Source: Kistimonas asteriae
Lineage (GTDB): Bacteria; Pseudomonadota; Gammaproteobacteria; Pseudomonadales; Endozoicomonadaceae
Length of the DNA: 64,000 nt
Assembly: GCF_018263925.1 (NCBI RefSeq)
Contig: NZ_JAEVHF010000005.1
Location: 212,450 to 276,449 of the forward strand
Direction: 5' to 3'
In this document: positions 38,918-47,360 of the stretch, in pieces
Position numbering within the stretch: the stretch's first letter is position 1
Layout of the letters: each line of letters opens with the position of its first letter
The notes under the pieces: model-generated
Databases searched by the model: none
Told to the model about the DNA's origin: nothing
The model's input: only the letters and a program-made list of their open reading frames with translations
Made by a program: the position numbers and the translations under genes

Positions 38918-39892
38918 GTGAAAACCTCGAAGTCCAGGGAAGCACTTGAGCAGCTCAGGAAGATTGATTGGGACAGCAAACGGATCCAGACGGATTCTGA
39001 TTTTGCTGATATCAAGCATTTCGATCTCACCAACCCTGACTACAAAATTCTGGACATGCAGCCGACACTGGAAGTGTTGTATCGGCGCTTTGCCCAGCAG
39101 CTGCGTTTCAGCCTCTATAACCTGTTTCGTCATAAAGCGGAAGTGACATTTAGTTCTGTCGTTTCCATGAAATTTGGCACCTATTCCCTTGATACCCGAG
39201 AAGCAGCCAGCCTGCATGCCTTCAAAGTGACCACGCTGAAATTCAATGGTTTCGTCAAAATTGACCGATCCATGATCACAGCGCTGATTGACCTGTTCTT
39301 TGGTGGCAGTGGTGACACCCTGACCTCAGAGGATGAACGGGAAATGTCACCGACAGAAAAAAGGATGCTGCACCGTTTTCTGGATGCTTCCCTGGAAAAT
39401 CTTCAGGAAGTCTGGGAAACCATCATCCCGTTCAAAATTCGAGAACTGGACACCAGTTCAACACCCGTGTCGCATTTTTTCTACAACGATTCCGAGCTGA
39501 TTATCATTAGCCGCTTTACTGTCAAGATTGCCGATATTGAGGGACAGATGGAAGTGGTGCTCCCTTATCGTGCCATGGAGCCTATTCGGGAAAAAATTCA
39601 TTCTTACAATAACACGGCACAGGATCCCAAGTGGAAGAGCACATTACAGGAGAACATCATGCTGGCGCCCGTTGATATGAGCGCCACGCTCTGTCAGGTG
39701 CCTCTGTCATTAAAGGAAGTGCTTGATCTTCAGGCAGGTGATGTCATCAAGGCCGAAATGCCACGGCAGGTCACCGTCAAGGTGGCAGGCATCCCTTGCC
39801 TGAAAGCCTCAGTCTGTACCATTGACAGCAACATGGCATTAAAAATCGTACAAAAAATCAGACAACAAGAAAAAAAAGAGAAAAGCGAATAA
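38918..39892 (+). CDS. fliM: flagellar motor switch protein FliM lacking the CheY-binding peptide
   Basis: FliM, 324 residues, is a C-ring protein. The middle CheC-like domain (LYRRFAQQLRFSLYNLFRHK, IDLFFGGSGDTLTS, MSPTEKRMLHRFLD) and the C-terminal SpoA domain (MSATLCQVPLSLKEVLDLQAGDVI) are present. The N terminus lacks the LSQxEIDxLL peptide that binds CheY-P in chemotactic FliM. The GTG start at 38918 has a strong AGGAGG at good spacing, so the missing motif is not a start-site error. Confidence 0.93.
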   Translation: MKTSKSREALEQLRKIDWDSKRIQTDSDFADIKHFDLTNPDYKILDMQPTLEVLYRRFAQQLRFSLYNLFRHKAEVTFSSVVSMKFGTYSLDTREAASLHAFKVTTLKFNGFVKIDRSMITALIDLFFGGSGDTLTSEDEREMSPTEKRMLHRFLDASLENLQEVWETIIPFKIRELDTSSTPVSHFFYNDSELIIISRFTVKIADIEGQMEVVLPYRAMEPIREKIHSYNNTAQDPKWKSTLQENIMLAPVDMSATLCQVPLSLKEVLDLQAGDVIKAEMPRQVTVKVAGIPCLKASVCTIDSNMALKIVQKIRQQEKKEKSE

Positions 39893-39939
39893 CCCCTCGG
39901 CAAAGCAGTCCGCCCTCAGAGAGATGAGTGAGACCAAGG

Positions 39940-40350
39940 ATGAGCGACGAAGAAAACAAGGACGAAACCACCAGCACCGAGCCTGAGAGTGGTGCCAGTG
40001 AAAACACACAGGCAAAGTCCGATACGGTCAGCGTGGAGGATATTGCTGGCGACAATGGTAGTGACGAGTCTGGCAGCGACGGTGACGCCAGGCCCGATCT
40101 CGGACTTATCCTGGATATCCCTGTCACCCTGTCACTGGAACTGGGCAGCACGACCATTAATCTGGGAGATCTGCTCAAGCTTAACAAGGGTTCCGTGGTA
40201 GCTCTGGAAAAGGAAGCTTCAGAACCGCTGGACGTGAAAGTCAACGGCACCCTGATTGCGTTTGCTGAAGTTGTGGTGATCAATGACCGTTACGGCATCC
40301 GGCTGATTGATGTTGTCAGCGAATCCGAGCGGCTTAAGAAACTGTCCTGA
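39940..40350 (+). CDS. fliN: flagellar motor switch protein FliN
   Basis: FliN, 136 residues, is the lower C-ring protein with a SpoA domain at its C terminus (LILDIPVTLSLELGSTTINL, LLKLNKGSVVALEKEASEPL, DVKVNGTLIAFAEVVVINDR). The N-terminal 60 residues are acidic and low-complexity (Asp/Glu/Ser/Gly). The start is ATG 39940; the frame opens at GTG 39928. Confidence 0.94.
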   Translation: MSDEENKDETTSTEPESGASENTQAKSDTVSVEDIAGDNGSDESGSDGDARPDLGLILDIPVTLSLELGSTTINLGDLLKLNKGSVVALEKEASEPLDVKVNGTLIAFAEVVVINDRYGIRLIDVVSESERLKKLS

Positions 40351-40355
40351 TAACA

Positions 40356-40787
40356 ATGAATAATGCACGTTATCTGCTGCTTCCACTGCTTCCGTTGTTA
40401 ACAGGCGTGGCGCAGGCTGCACAGGAAACCTCCAAGAGTGCAACCGGTTACCTGGTTCAGATTGGTTTGCCGCTACTGCTGATTGTCGGAATGATTGTCG
40501 GCTTTGGCCTGTTGGCGAAACGGTTTAACCTGCACAGTGTAAACAACAAAGGTCCGGTAAAAGTCCTCTCCTCAACACCGGTATCCGGACAAGTCAGGCT
40601 TTGCCTCATTGAGGCTGGGGATAAACAATTACTGATCAGTGTGTCAAATCAACAGGCCAACTGCCTGCATGTGTTTGATTCACCGGTTGTGGATAACACT
40701 GAAAAAGAAACCCGGGATTTTGCCACCCTCTTTTCTCTTGCTATTAAACCTCCGCAACAGAAAGCCAGAACAGGAGATGATCCGTGA
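40356..40787 (+). CDS. fliO: flagellar export gate assembly protein FliO
   Basis: FliO, 143 residues, is an inner-membrane protein that helps assemble FliP. A signal-like N terminus (LLPLLPLLTGVAQA) is followed by one membrane helix at about 35-55 (IGLPLLLIVGMIVGFGLLAK) and the FliO-type segment GPVKVLSSTPVSGQVRLCLI. It lies between fliN and fliP, overlapping fliP by four bases. Confidence 0.85.
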   Translation: MNNARYLLLPLLPLLTGVAQAAQETSKSATGYLVQIGLPLLLIVGMIVGFGLLAKRFNLHSVNNKGPVKVLSSTPVSGQVRLCLIEAGDKQLLISVSNQQANCLHVFDSPVVDNTEKETRDFATLFSLAIKPPQQKARTGDDP

Positions 40788-41536
40788 ACCGGACACTGTC
40801 CCGGCTTTATACCAGTGTCGTGTGCATTATTGCACTCATACCTTTGACCGGATGGGCTGATCCCCAGGGCATGTCCGTTCTGACCGTGACAGAAACCGGC
40901 GATAACAGGGAATACAGCGTCAGTCTGCAGGTTCTCCTGTTGATGACCGCCATCAGTTTCCTGCCGGCGGCACTACTGATGTTGACCAGCTTTACGCGCA
41001 TCATTGTGGTCCTGGCCATTCTCCGACAGGCGTTGGGATTGCAGCAAACCCCTCCCAACCGTGTTTTGATCGGTATGGCGCTGGCACTGACCCTGCTCAT
41101 CATGATGCCGCTGTTTCAGGACATTTACGCATCGGCGATTACCCCTTATCTCAGTGAACAGGTGACATTGTTGGAAGCCGTCAAACTGGCTGCTGCACCG
41201 ATCCAGAGTTTTATGCTCAATAACACGCGCGAGACAGATCTTGAGCAGTTTCTGGCCATTGCCCGTATAGATAATCTGGCCAGCCCGCAGGATGTCCCTT
41301 TTTCGGTGTTGATTCCTTCTTTTATTACCAGTGAGCTGAAAACGGCGTTCCAAATCGGCTTTATCCTGTTTATCCCCTTTCTGGTCATTGACCTGGTGGT
41401 TGCCAGCGTACTGATGGCGATGGGGATGATCATGTTGTCTCCCCAGATGATTTCACTGCCGTTTAAGTTGATGCTGTTTGTACTGGTTGATGGCTGGGCA
41501 TTGACGATGGGGACACTGGCTAACAGCTTTAACTAA
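40784..41536 (+). CDS. fliP: flagellar export gate subunit FliP
   Basis: FliP, 250 residues, is an integral export-gate protein with an N-terminal signal sequence. LLMTAISFLPAALLMLTSFT, RIIVVLAILRQALGLQQTPP, NRVLIGMALALTLLIMMPLF and DVPFSVLIPSFITSELKTAF are all clear. The length is normal. It closes the flagellar locus. Confidence 0.96.
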   Translation: MNRTLSRLYTSVVCIIALIPLTGWADPQGMSVLTVTETGDNREYSVSLQVLLLMTAISFLPAALLMLTSFTRIIVVLAILRQALGLQQTPPNRVLIGMALALTLLIMMPLFQDIYASAITPYLSEQVTLLEAVKLAAAPIQSFMLNNTRETDLEQFLAIARIDNLASPQDVPFSVLIPSFITSELKTAFQIGFILFIPFLVIDLVVASVLMAMGMIMLSPQMISLPFKLMLFVLVDGWALTMGTLANSFN

Positions 41537-42207
41537 CTATTGACGCTGATACCGCCTCCTCCACACTTCAACTATTCTCTGAAACGACTGAGCTAAGCGG
41601 TTAAATTTTATAACTTTCATTACACATAACAGCGTCTAATACGCTCTCAGTTGCACATTACCTCTCCTGCCTTAAGGATCAGACTTATCAATATTCCATA
41701 CCAATGTCGCTCGATTCGTCAGATGATTGACGTCAAATCCCATACGCTCACAGTGAATGACACAGCAAAACAGCCATCCGCCAAATGCTGACCAAGTGGA
41801 AACATCCCCCTTTTTGGCTTCCAAATATCACCGGTGACACTCTGCTCTCAGTGAGTATTTTGCTTTGACCCTTCCGATTAACAGCAAGGTCTATTGGGCC
41901 TATATTCGTCAAAAGAACGTCTACTGTACGACGATCAAACACCTATTCAATTAATCAGCGATTTACTATTTTTTTTTATTCTTGAGTTTTAAATCAGATT
42001 GTTATTAAAGTTATAGTAAGGTGATAATTTTTGAAGATTGATGATTACGTAAAACGGCTTAAAAAGCCCCAGTAGGGACAGTCAGTAAAATCCGGAAATA
42101 AGCAAAAACAGACAATCAGGGAACCCTGAGAGGAAACAGCCCTGTTATGGGCACCCAACCGGGCAGGGAAAATCGAGTCGTTCAAGGAAAATGGCAGGAG
42201 GCCTTCC
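41537..42207. other. non-coding interval downstream of the flagellar locus
   Basis: A 671-base stretch without a recognised gene, noticeably AT-rich between about 41580 and 42050. A minus-strand frame at 41748-41942 and another at 42045-42233 encode no known protein. The last 170 bases contain several short GC-rich inverted words and end in a strong ribosome binding site (AGGAGG) for the next gene. A decayed mobile element is possible but I cannot show it. Confidence 0.4.
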
Positions 42208-43989
42208 ATGAGCACAGACGTTATCTTGCGCATGATCGATGATAACGACAGGGATGAAATCTGGTATTGCGACCAACTGTTGCTACTGGGTCAACTGATC
42301 GCCTGGGCCTGGCTGGAGAAAAAGCACCTTTTACCGTCCTCCCTCTCCATACTTGGCTTACAACCCGCGACGATCAGAGAAAACCTTACCCGTCTGTCAG
42401 CATTGGAGGATTCTGCCTGCCATCCCGAGATTTTTGGCTTTTCCTGCCTGCAAAGTATCCCACAGGACAAGGTTGATACGCTGATTAGCAATCTGAACAA
42501 GGCGCTGCAGGCTGAACTCATTATTTACCCGGAAATACCGCACACACTGCAACAATTGATTAACCGTGCAGGAACACAGACCCCCTTCTGGACTCTCCCC
42601 GACGATATTGCCGAATTAATGACACTATTGCTGGCACCTGAAAAAAACTCCGCCTGCTACTGTCCTTTTAATGGCACTTTGTCAGTGGCTCATCAGCTCG
42701 CGGCGCAACAGCAGAATGTGTATACCGAATTACCCCTGGCAAGCCCACTGCCTTATATCACCAACCTGCTGGCAGATCAGGCCATTGAACACCGTGTCAG
42801 CCACCCCATTTTTAGTCCCGTCTGGTTGAAACCCGGTGCATTGGTACAGTTTGATTACTGTTTTGCCTGTCCACCCTCAAAACAACGTTACAACGTTAAA
42901 CAGATTAATGATCTCTATGGCCGTTTTCCGGAGCAGCCGCTGTATGGTGATATTATTCACATTCGGCATTTATTAGCACAGTGTCGTAAGAAAACCATTG
43001 CCGTTGTGACTGAATCAATCCTGCAGCGGACAGCGGGTAAAGAGTGGGGATTTAAAAAGCAACTGCTGGAAGAAGGGATAATCAAGGCCGTTATCCGTCT
43101 CCCTTCATCATCCCTTGCGCCTTATCGGGATACGCCCTGTCTGATGATCTTTGATAAGCAACAGCATCACCATGACATCATGATTTTCGATGCTTCCACA
43201 GCGTATTTCCGTGCTCACACCAAACGAAACCAGATTTATCCCCAGCCCAATACGCTTCGAAATCCGGATGTCATTTATCAACAGATAGAAGAACAGGAAA
43301 TCACCGCTCATTCACGTCTAGTGTCGTACGATGAGCTGGTTGAAAACGACTACAACATGCAGGTTGATCGTTACCTGACGAAAACACCACCGAAGCGATT
43401 GCAAGCCGTATCCAGTGAAACCGTGCCACTGTCTGAACTGGCAGACCTGATTCGCGGCCAATCCGTTAAATCTGACAATATGCTCAATGGCGATCAGTTT
43501 CTGGAAGTGATGGTATCCGATATCAGTGCCGAAGGTGTCGTTGAACAAGCAGGCAAGCCCGTCATCGTGAATGAATACCGGGAACGCGCGATTCAACAAC
43601 GCCTTAAGCCGGGTGATATTCTGCTGGTTATCAAAGGACATACCGGAAAAGTTGGCCTGGTACCTACCATTTGCGGCAATAACTGGATTGCCAGTCAGTC
43701 CTTCCAGATCATACGACTAAAGAAAGGTACCTGGATTAAAGATCCCGTAGTTCTGTTCCAATACCTCAGCTCCTCCGCCGGTCAGGCAGTACTCCAACAA
43801 CTTCGCTCAGGTGCTTCTGTGCCCTTGCTGCAAACCCGGGATATCAAGAAGTTGCCTATTCCCAAAATGTCAGATGACGAACAGGATATGGCCCGACAGA
43901 ACTGGGAAGAAATTCGCAGCATCCATGCGGAGATTCGTTTTCTGCAAGATAAGGCATTAACCTTTCAGCGAAAAATCTGGAAGAACTAA
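42208..43989 (+). CDS. orphan HsdM-like methylase core fused to a half HsdS-like recognition domain
   Basis: A 593-residue protein. Residues 1-145 are helical, like the HsdM N-terminal domain. Residues 150-330 match the N6-adenine methyltransferase fold of type I HsdM, best seen in TAGKEWGFKKQLLEEGIIKA and VIRLPSSSLAP. Residues 405-593 form one HsdS-like target-recognition domain plus a helix (KPGDILLVIKGHTGKVGLV, IASQSFQIIRL, GASVPLLQTRDIKKLPIP). The SAM-binding motif is weak (CPFNGTL), and the catalytic NPPF/Y appears as CPPS, so methylation activity is doubtful. No restriction subunit is nearby. The start is ATG 42208 with AGGAGG. It could be a regulator or a decayed defence enzyme; the function is unknown. 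Confidence 0.72.
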   Translation: MSTDVILRMIDDNDRDEIWYCDQLLLLGQLIAWAWLEKKHLLPSSLSILGLQPATIRENLTRLSALEDSACHPEIFGFSCLQSIPQDKVDTLISNLNKALQAELIIYPEIPHTLQQLINRAGTQTPFWTLPDDIAELMTLLLAPEKNSACYCPFNGTLSVAHQLAAQQQNVYTELPLASPLPYITNLLADQAIEHRVSHPIFSPVWLKPGALVQFDYCFACPPSKQRYNVKQINDLYGRFPEQPLYGDIIHIRHLLAQCRKKTIAVVTESILQRTAGKEWGFKKQLLEEGIIKAVIRLPSSSLAPYRDTPCLMIFDKQQHHHDIMIFDASTAYFRAHTKRNQIYPQPNTLRNPDVIYQQIEEQEITAHSRLVSYDELVENDYNMQVDRYLTKTPPKRLQAVSSETVPLSELADLIRGQSVKSDNMLNGDQFLEVMVSDISAEGVVEQAGKPVIVNEYRERAIQQRLKPGDILLVIKGHTGKVGLVPTICGNNWIASQSFQIIRLKKGTWIKDPVVLFQYLSSSAGQAVLQQLRSGASVPLLQTRDIKKLPIPKMSDDEQDMARQNWEEIRSIHAEIRFLQDKALTFQRKIWKN

Positions 43990-44377
43990 TCAAAGGGGTG
44001 CGGTATAAAGAAAGCTATCTTACGCAACACGTTACGTATTTATTTAACAGTAACAGTCTATGAAGAGCGAGAGGAAAATATCTGACTAACGACCAAGAGT
44101 GAAGGTAAAAAAAGATAAAGGACTGTGCTTCCCTGCATGCCCCTTGTCTCTGCACATCCTGTGCTGTATTCATTCCCTGAATACTTCCTGCTACTTCCGT
44201 GTGGCACATCCTGCGCCAGCACTTCCCTGCGCGATACTCCTTGTCCTTGATGAGCTTCCTTACTCCACACATCCTGTGTGTCTCATCCATGGCTCTATAC
44301 TAACCCCGTTAAATAAACGACAGTAAGCCGTAATATGCTCAACATGCTGTAGGAGATATCGCACACGTCTGGAGCGA
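43990..44377. other. non-coding interval with a hairpin array
   Basis: The 388 bases between two convergent genes (the HsdM-like gene and ilvM) hold the array of short hairpins at about 44126-44290, described separately. No gene is supported here. Confidence 0.5.
44126..44290. repeat. array of small hairpins sharing an ATCCTG/TTCCCTG loop
   Basis: A run of short inverted repeats whose stems differ but whose loops are alike. Examples are GCAC-ATCCT-GTGC (44152-44164), GTATTC-ATTCCCT-GAATAC (44166-44184), TGGCAC-ATCCT-GCGCCA (44202-44218, one mismatch), GCAC-TTCCCT-GCGC (44219-44232, one mismatch) and CACAC-ATCCT-GTGTG (44266-44280). It lies between convergent genes. The spacing is irregular and the units are not identical, so it is neither a CRISPR array nor a simple tandem repeat. 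Confidence 0.6.
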
Positions 44378-44644
44378 TCAGACCGCTGCCCTGCCTGCGT
44401 TCAGCGCATCTTGGTGCGCCTTCTGAACCGTCACATCCGTAACATCAATCAATTTATCCAGCTGCTTGTTTAACTGTGTAATCGGATATTCGCCACAAAC
44501 GGACAATGCCAACTGAATCTGGGAACCGGATACCTGGGGCATGCTCATGGCGGTCAACTCAAACCCTCGATGGCGAACAACCCGAAGAATGCGTTCCAGT
44601 ACTGCCGAGCGGTTATTGGCGACAATGGATAACTGATGTTTCAT
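44378..44644 (-). CDS. ilvM: acetolactate synthase small subunit, IlvM type
   Basis: An 88-residue regulatory subunit of acetolactate synthase II, made of a single ACT domain ([33 protein letters not shown]). IlvM is shorter than IlvN/IlvH, which carry an additional domain. It supports the activity of IlvG. It overlaps ilvG by four bases (ATGA), so translation is coupled. Confidence 0.9.
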   Translation of the reverse strand: MKHQLSIVANNRSAVLERILRVVRHRGFELTAMSMPQVSGSQIQLALSVCGEYPITQLNKQLDKLIDVTDVTVQKAHQDALNAGRAAV

Positions 44645-46356
44645 GCTCCCTCCTCCAGCATTTCGTGATTAGCAGCCCCCGGTGGCACCAGCGGCCAGAC
44701 ATTGTCCGTGGCATCAATCGCCACATGCAGTAAATAGGCGCCTTCCGTATTACGCAGTCGATGCAGCGCTTCACTCACCTGGTCGTTACGCCATATGGTT
44801 TCTCCGGGAATGCCGAACGCACTGGCCATGGTGACAAAGTCCGGATTATCAGACAGGTTGGTCTCGCTGTAGCGCTCGTCATAGAACAGTTCCTGCCACT
44901 GGCGCACCATACCCAGTCGTTCGTTATCCATAAGAAGAATCTTGAGCGGTAACTGCTTGCGCCTGATCGTGGCCAGCTCCTGAACATTCATCATGAAAGA
45001 GCCATCCCCGGTGACATTGATGACCAAGGCATCCGGTCTTGCCAACTGAGCCCCAATAGCGGCCGGCAAACCGAATCCCATGGTGCCCAACCCACCACTG
45101 CTAAGGTGATTTTCCGGGCGATCAAATGTCATATGCTGGGCTACCCACATCTGGTGTTGCCCGACATCGCAACTGATGACGGTATCGGTAGGTAATTCGT
45201 TGTTAAGCTGCTTCAGCAGTCGTGGCGCATAAATCCTTTCTCCAAGATGATCATAACGCCAGGCGTAACGGTGTCTGAGCGCCCGACACGTCAACTGCCA
45301 CTCAAAAATCAGCAGTGTTTCTGTTAGTCCAGGAAGGACATCGGAAAGGTTGTCAGTAATGGAAACATCCGCTTGGCGTCGTTTGTTATGCTCAGCTGGA
45401 TCAATATCCATATGAATAACCCGTGCATCAGGCGCGAACTGATCCAGCTTACCGGTCACGCGGTCATCAAAACGAACACCGATACAGACCAGCAGGTCAC
45501 ACTGCTGTATGGCCAGATTGGCCGCCTGGTTACCATGCATTCCCAACATACCAAGGTGCTGCTCAAAGTGATCAGGAACGACGCCAATCCCCTTTAATGT
45601 CGTCACTGATGGCATACCGGTTTCCAGGAGAAATTGCCGTAATTCACTCACTGCACCCGCCATCCCGACACCGCCGCCCACATAGGCAATGGGACGTTCA
45701 GCCTGTTGTATCAGATGACGCGCCTGCTCAATCCCGTCCCTATCAGGTATCGCCACCCCGTGGGGAGTCGGGTAACGCGCTGCAGGCCGAATCATCAGTG
45801 CCTGTTGAATATCCTTGGGGATATCCACCAGAACAGGTCCCGGCCGCCCACTTTTCGCCAGGTGAAACGCTTCGTCGAGCACTTCAGGCAACTCATCCAC
45901 ACTGGTCACCAGATAACTGTGTTTTGTCACCCCCAGCGAGACACCCAGTATGTCGACTTCCTGGAATGCATCTGACCCTATGGCAGCAAGCGGCACCTGC
46001 CCGGTAATCGCTACAACGGGTATGGAATCCAACATAGCATCCGCAAGCCCTGTAATGAGGTTGGTCGCACCAGGGCCTGATGTCGCAATACAGACACCCA
46101 CACGATCACTTGCCCGCGCATACCCCACCGCTGCCAGAGATGCCCCCTGCTCATGACGACACAGCACATGTTCAACAGGACTACCATAAAGCGCATCGTA
46201 GACCGGCATAATGGTGCCACCCGGGTAACCAAAGACCGTTGTTACCTGATGACGTGCCAGGGTTTCAACCACATACTCAGCCCCCGATAACGGCTCTAAA
46301 GATGTTTCAGTATTGTTATTCGATGCTTCATTGTCGTTTTCTGACTGCCTGCACAT
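44641..46356 (-). CDS. ilvG: acetolactate synthase large subunit, IlvG type
   Basis: A thiamine-diphosphate enzyme of 571 residues that makes acetolactate or acetohydroxybutyrate, the first common step of Val, Leu and Ile synthesis. [28 protein letters not shown] with the catalytic Glu, [20 protein letters not shown] and the C-terminal TPP motif [12 protein letters not shown] are clear. It is closest to E. coli IlvG. The start is ATG 46356 (GAGG upstream); the frame opens at TTG 46398 within the attenuator. The coding region follows the ilvL leader and attenuator. Confidence 0.95.
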   Translation of the reverse strand: MCRQSENDNEASNNNTETSLEPLSGAEYVVETLARHQVTTVFGYPGGTIMPVYDALYGSPVEHVLCRHEQGASLAAVGYARASDRVGVCIATSGPGATNLITGLADAMLDSIPVVAITGQVPLAAIGSDAFQEVDILGVSLGVTKHSYLVTSVDELPEVLDEAFHLAKSGRPGPVLVDIPKDIQQALMIRPAARYPTPHGVAIPDRDGIEQARHLIQQAERPIAYVGGGVGMAGAVSELRQFLLETGMPSVTTLKGIGVVPDHFEQHLGMLGMHGNQAANLAIQQCDLLVCIGVRFDDRVTGKLDQFAPDARVIHMDIDPAEHNKRRQADVSITDNLSDVLPGLTETLLIFEWQLTCRALRHRYAWRYDHLGERIYAPRLLKQLNNELPTDTVISCDVGQHQMWVAQHMTFDRPENHLSSGGLGTMGFGLPAAIGAQLARPDALVINVTGDGSFMMNVQELATIRRKQLPLKILLMDNERLGMVRQWQELFYDERYSETNLSDNPDFVTMASAFGIPGETIWRNDQVSEALHRLRNTEGAYLLHVAIDATDNVWPLVPPGAANHEMLEEGA

Positions 46357-46394
46357 GCCCTGGTCCTCGGGGTCTGGAAACACATTTCTTATCG

Positions 46395-46432
46395 TCAAAA
46401 AAACCCCCGGTCCTTTCGGAGCGGGGGTTTTC
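46395..46432 (-). terminator. attenuator terminator of ilvGM
   Basis: On the minus strand AACCCCCG...CGGGGGTT followed by seven Ts, lying between the ilvL stop and the ilvG start. This is the expected position and form of a transcription attenuator. Confidence 0.85.
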
Positions 46433-46454
46433 GGTATCCTTTGTCAGCCTGTTT

Positions 46455-46538
46455 TCAGCCCATGGATGTCCCCCGCCGTGATCCCAGAATCACAACGACT
46501 AGCAGAACAATAATCAGGGTGGACAGGTTTTGGTTCAT
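46455..46538 (-). CDS. ilvL: ilvGM leader peptide
   Basis: A 27-residue frame too short for most gene callers. It begins MNQNLST and continues LIIVLLVVVIL, ten of eleven residues of which are Ile, Val or Leu apart from none other, and ends with a Gly/Arg/Ser-rich tail. It lies just before a strong terminator and ilvG. In E. coli the analogous IlvL peptide senses charged tRNA for Ile, Val and Leu: when they are scarce the ribosome stalls, the terminator does not form and ilvGM is transcribed. All elements of this scheme are visible; the antiterminator pairing was not worked out. Confidence 0.88.
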   Translation of the reverse strand: MNQNLSTLIIVLLVVVILGSRRGTSMG

Positions 46539-46834
46539 GTTTTTCTAATCATTAATGTTGCTGTAACTTCTAACACAGCATGCCAAAAATAACAAACGCT
46601 TTGACCTTGTTTGCATGCTGACAGTTTTCCGTGACTTAGCAAACAGAAAGCTGACAAAAAAGACCATTCACTCTGAAAAACAGGCCAGTTGTCTACCTAC
46701 CCATCGACGTACACCGCCAGTTCAGAAAAATAGTCATTACAAACACAGCAAACAGGGCAGCCGGAAAGGAACACCACTGATTAGCTGCCGGGTTCATGGA
46801 AAACCCAATAATACCAACAAACCGTGGCTAACCC
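46539..46834. promoter_or_regulatory. divergent promoter region, ilvL and fimT
   Basis: A 296-base interval between the ilv leader (minus) and the minor pilin operon (plus). On the minus strand TTGTTA, 17 bases, TAGAAG at about 46563-46591 is a possible sigma70 promoter for ilvL. A plus-strand frame at 46615-46845 shows no similarity and is not called. Confidence 0.35.
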
Positions 46835-47356
46835 GTGCGCGATAACAAGAACAGAAGACACCACAAGGCCAGAGGCTTCACCCTCGTTGAGCTGATGATC
46901 ACATTGGCGGTATTCAGTATCCTGCTGGGTATCGCGGCACCGTCGTTTAACGACTTTCTTCTGAATGAACAGGTTTCCGGAACCGGTATGGAGCTTGCCG
47001 GTGCCGTTCAGTATGCCCGCAGTGAAGCGGTCAAACGTAATACCTCCATTATCGTCAAGCCACTCGGCGGGTTGCCTGGCAACTGGCTGACAGGCTGGGA
47101 AGTGGCGGTGGTTAGTGGTGTCACACTAAAGCAGTATCCAGCCCCCGACGACGATGTCATCATCACAACCACTTATGACGCAAGAACAACCTCTGCCCTG
47201 ATTTACGAAGGGAATGGCACAACCCGTAACGCGACCAGCTCATTCCGGATATCTGCCAATGACCTCTCCTCCACCGGGGATCGCGCCCGATGTCTGAGCC
47301 TCTCAGCAACCGGTCGTCTTACTACCCAAAGAATCAATCCCGGGGAAGGATGCTGA
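46835..47356 (+). CDS. fimT: type IV minor pilin FimT/FimU-like
   Basis: A GspH/FimT-type minor pilin of 173 residues. The class III prepilin signal RG|FTLVELMITLAVFSILLG has Glu at +5 and is followed by the hydrophobic helix. The GspH-type globular domain includes VQYARSEAVKRN. Two cysteines near the C terminus (RCLSL...GEGC) could form a disulfide loop. It starts at GTG 46835, with no strong ribosome binding site, but no other start precedes the cleavage site. First gene of the minor pilin operon. Confidence 0.85.
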   Translation: MRDNKNRRHHKARGFTLVELMITLAVFSILLGIAAPSFNDFLLNEQVSGTGMELAGAVQYARSEAVKRNTSIIVKPLGGLPGNWLTGWEVAVVSGVTLKQYPAPDDDVIITTTYDARTTSALIYEGNGTTRNATSSFRISANDLSSTGDRARCLSLSATGRLTTQRINPGEGC

Positions 47357-47360
47357 AACC

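Noticed and set aside
6223..41536. The locus as the organism's polar flagellar system
   Set aside because: There are no flhF, flhG or che genes, FlgJ is short, the stator is MotA/B-type and FliM lacks the CheY peptide, while gene order follows the lateral loci.
41748..41942. A 64-codon frame as a transposase remnant
   Set aside because: The translation felt vaguely mobile-element-like, but I could identify no catalytic motif, terminal inverted repeats or target duplication.
44015..44290. A 91-codon minus-strand frame across the hairpin array
   Set aside because: Its sequence is set by the hairpin repeats, and it has no ribosome binding site or similarity. A structural DNA/RNA element explains it better.
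44126..44290. The hairpin array as a CRISPR array
   Set aside because: Units are short, not identical, irregularly spaced and lack spacers of uniform length; no cas genes are in the window.
46615..46845. A 76-codon frame upstream of fimT
   Set aside because: It is rich in Lys, Thr and Arg without any motif, has no ribosome binding site and overlaps the fimT start. It is probably promoter sequence.
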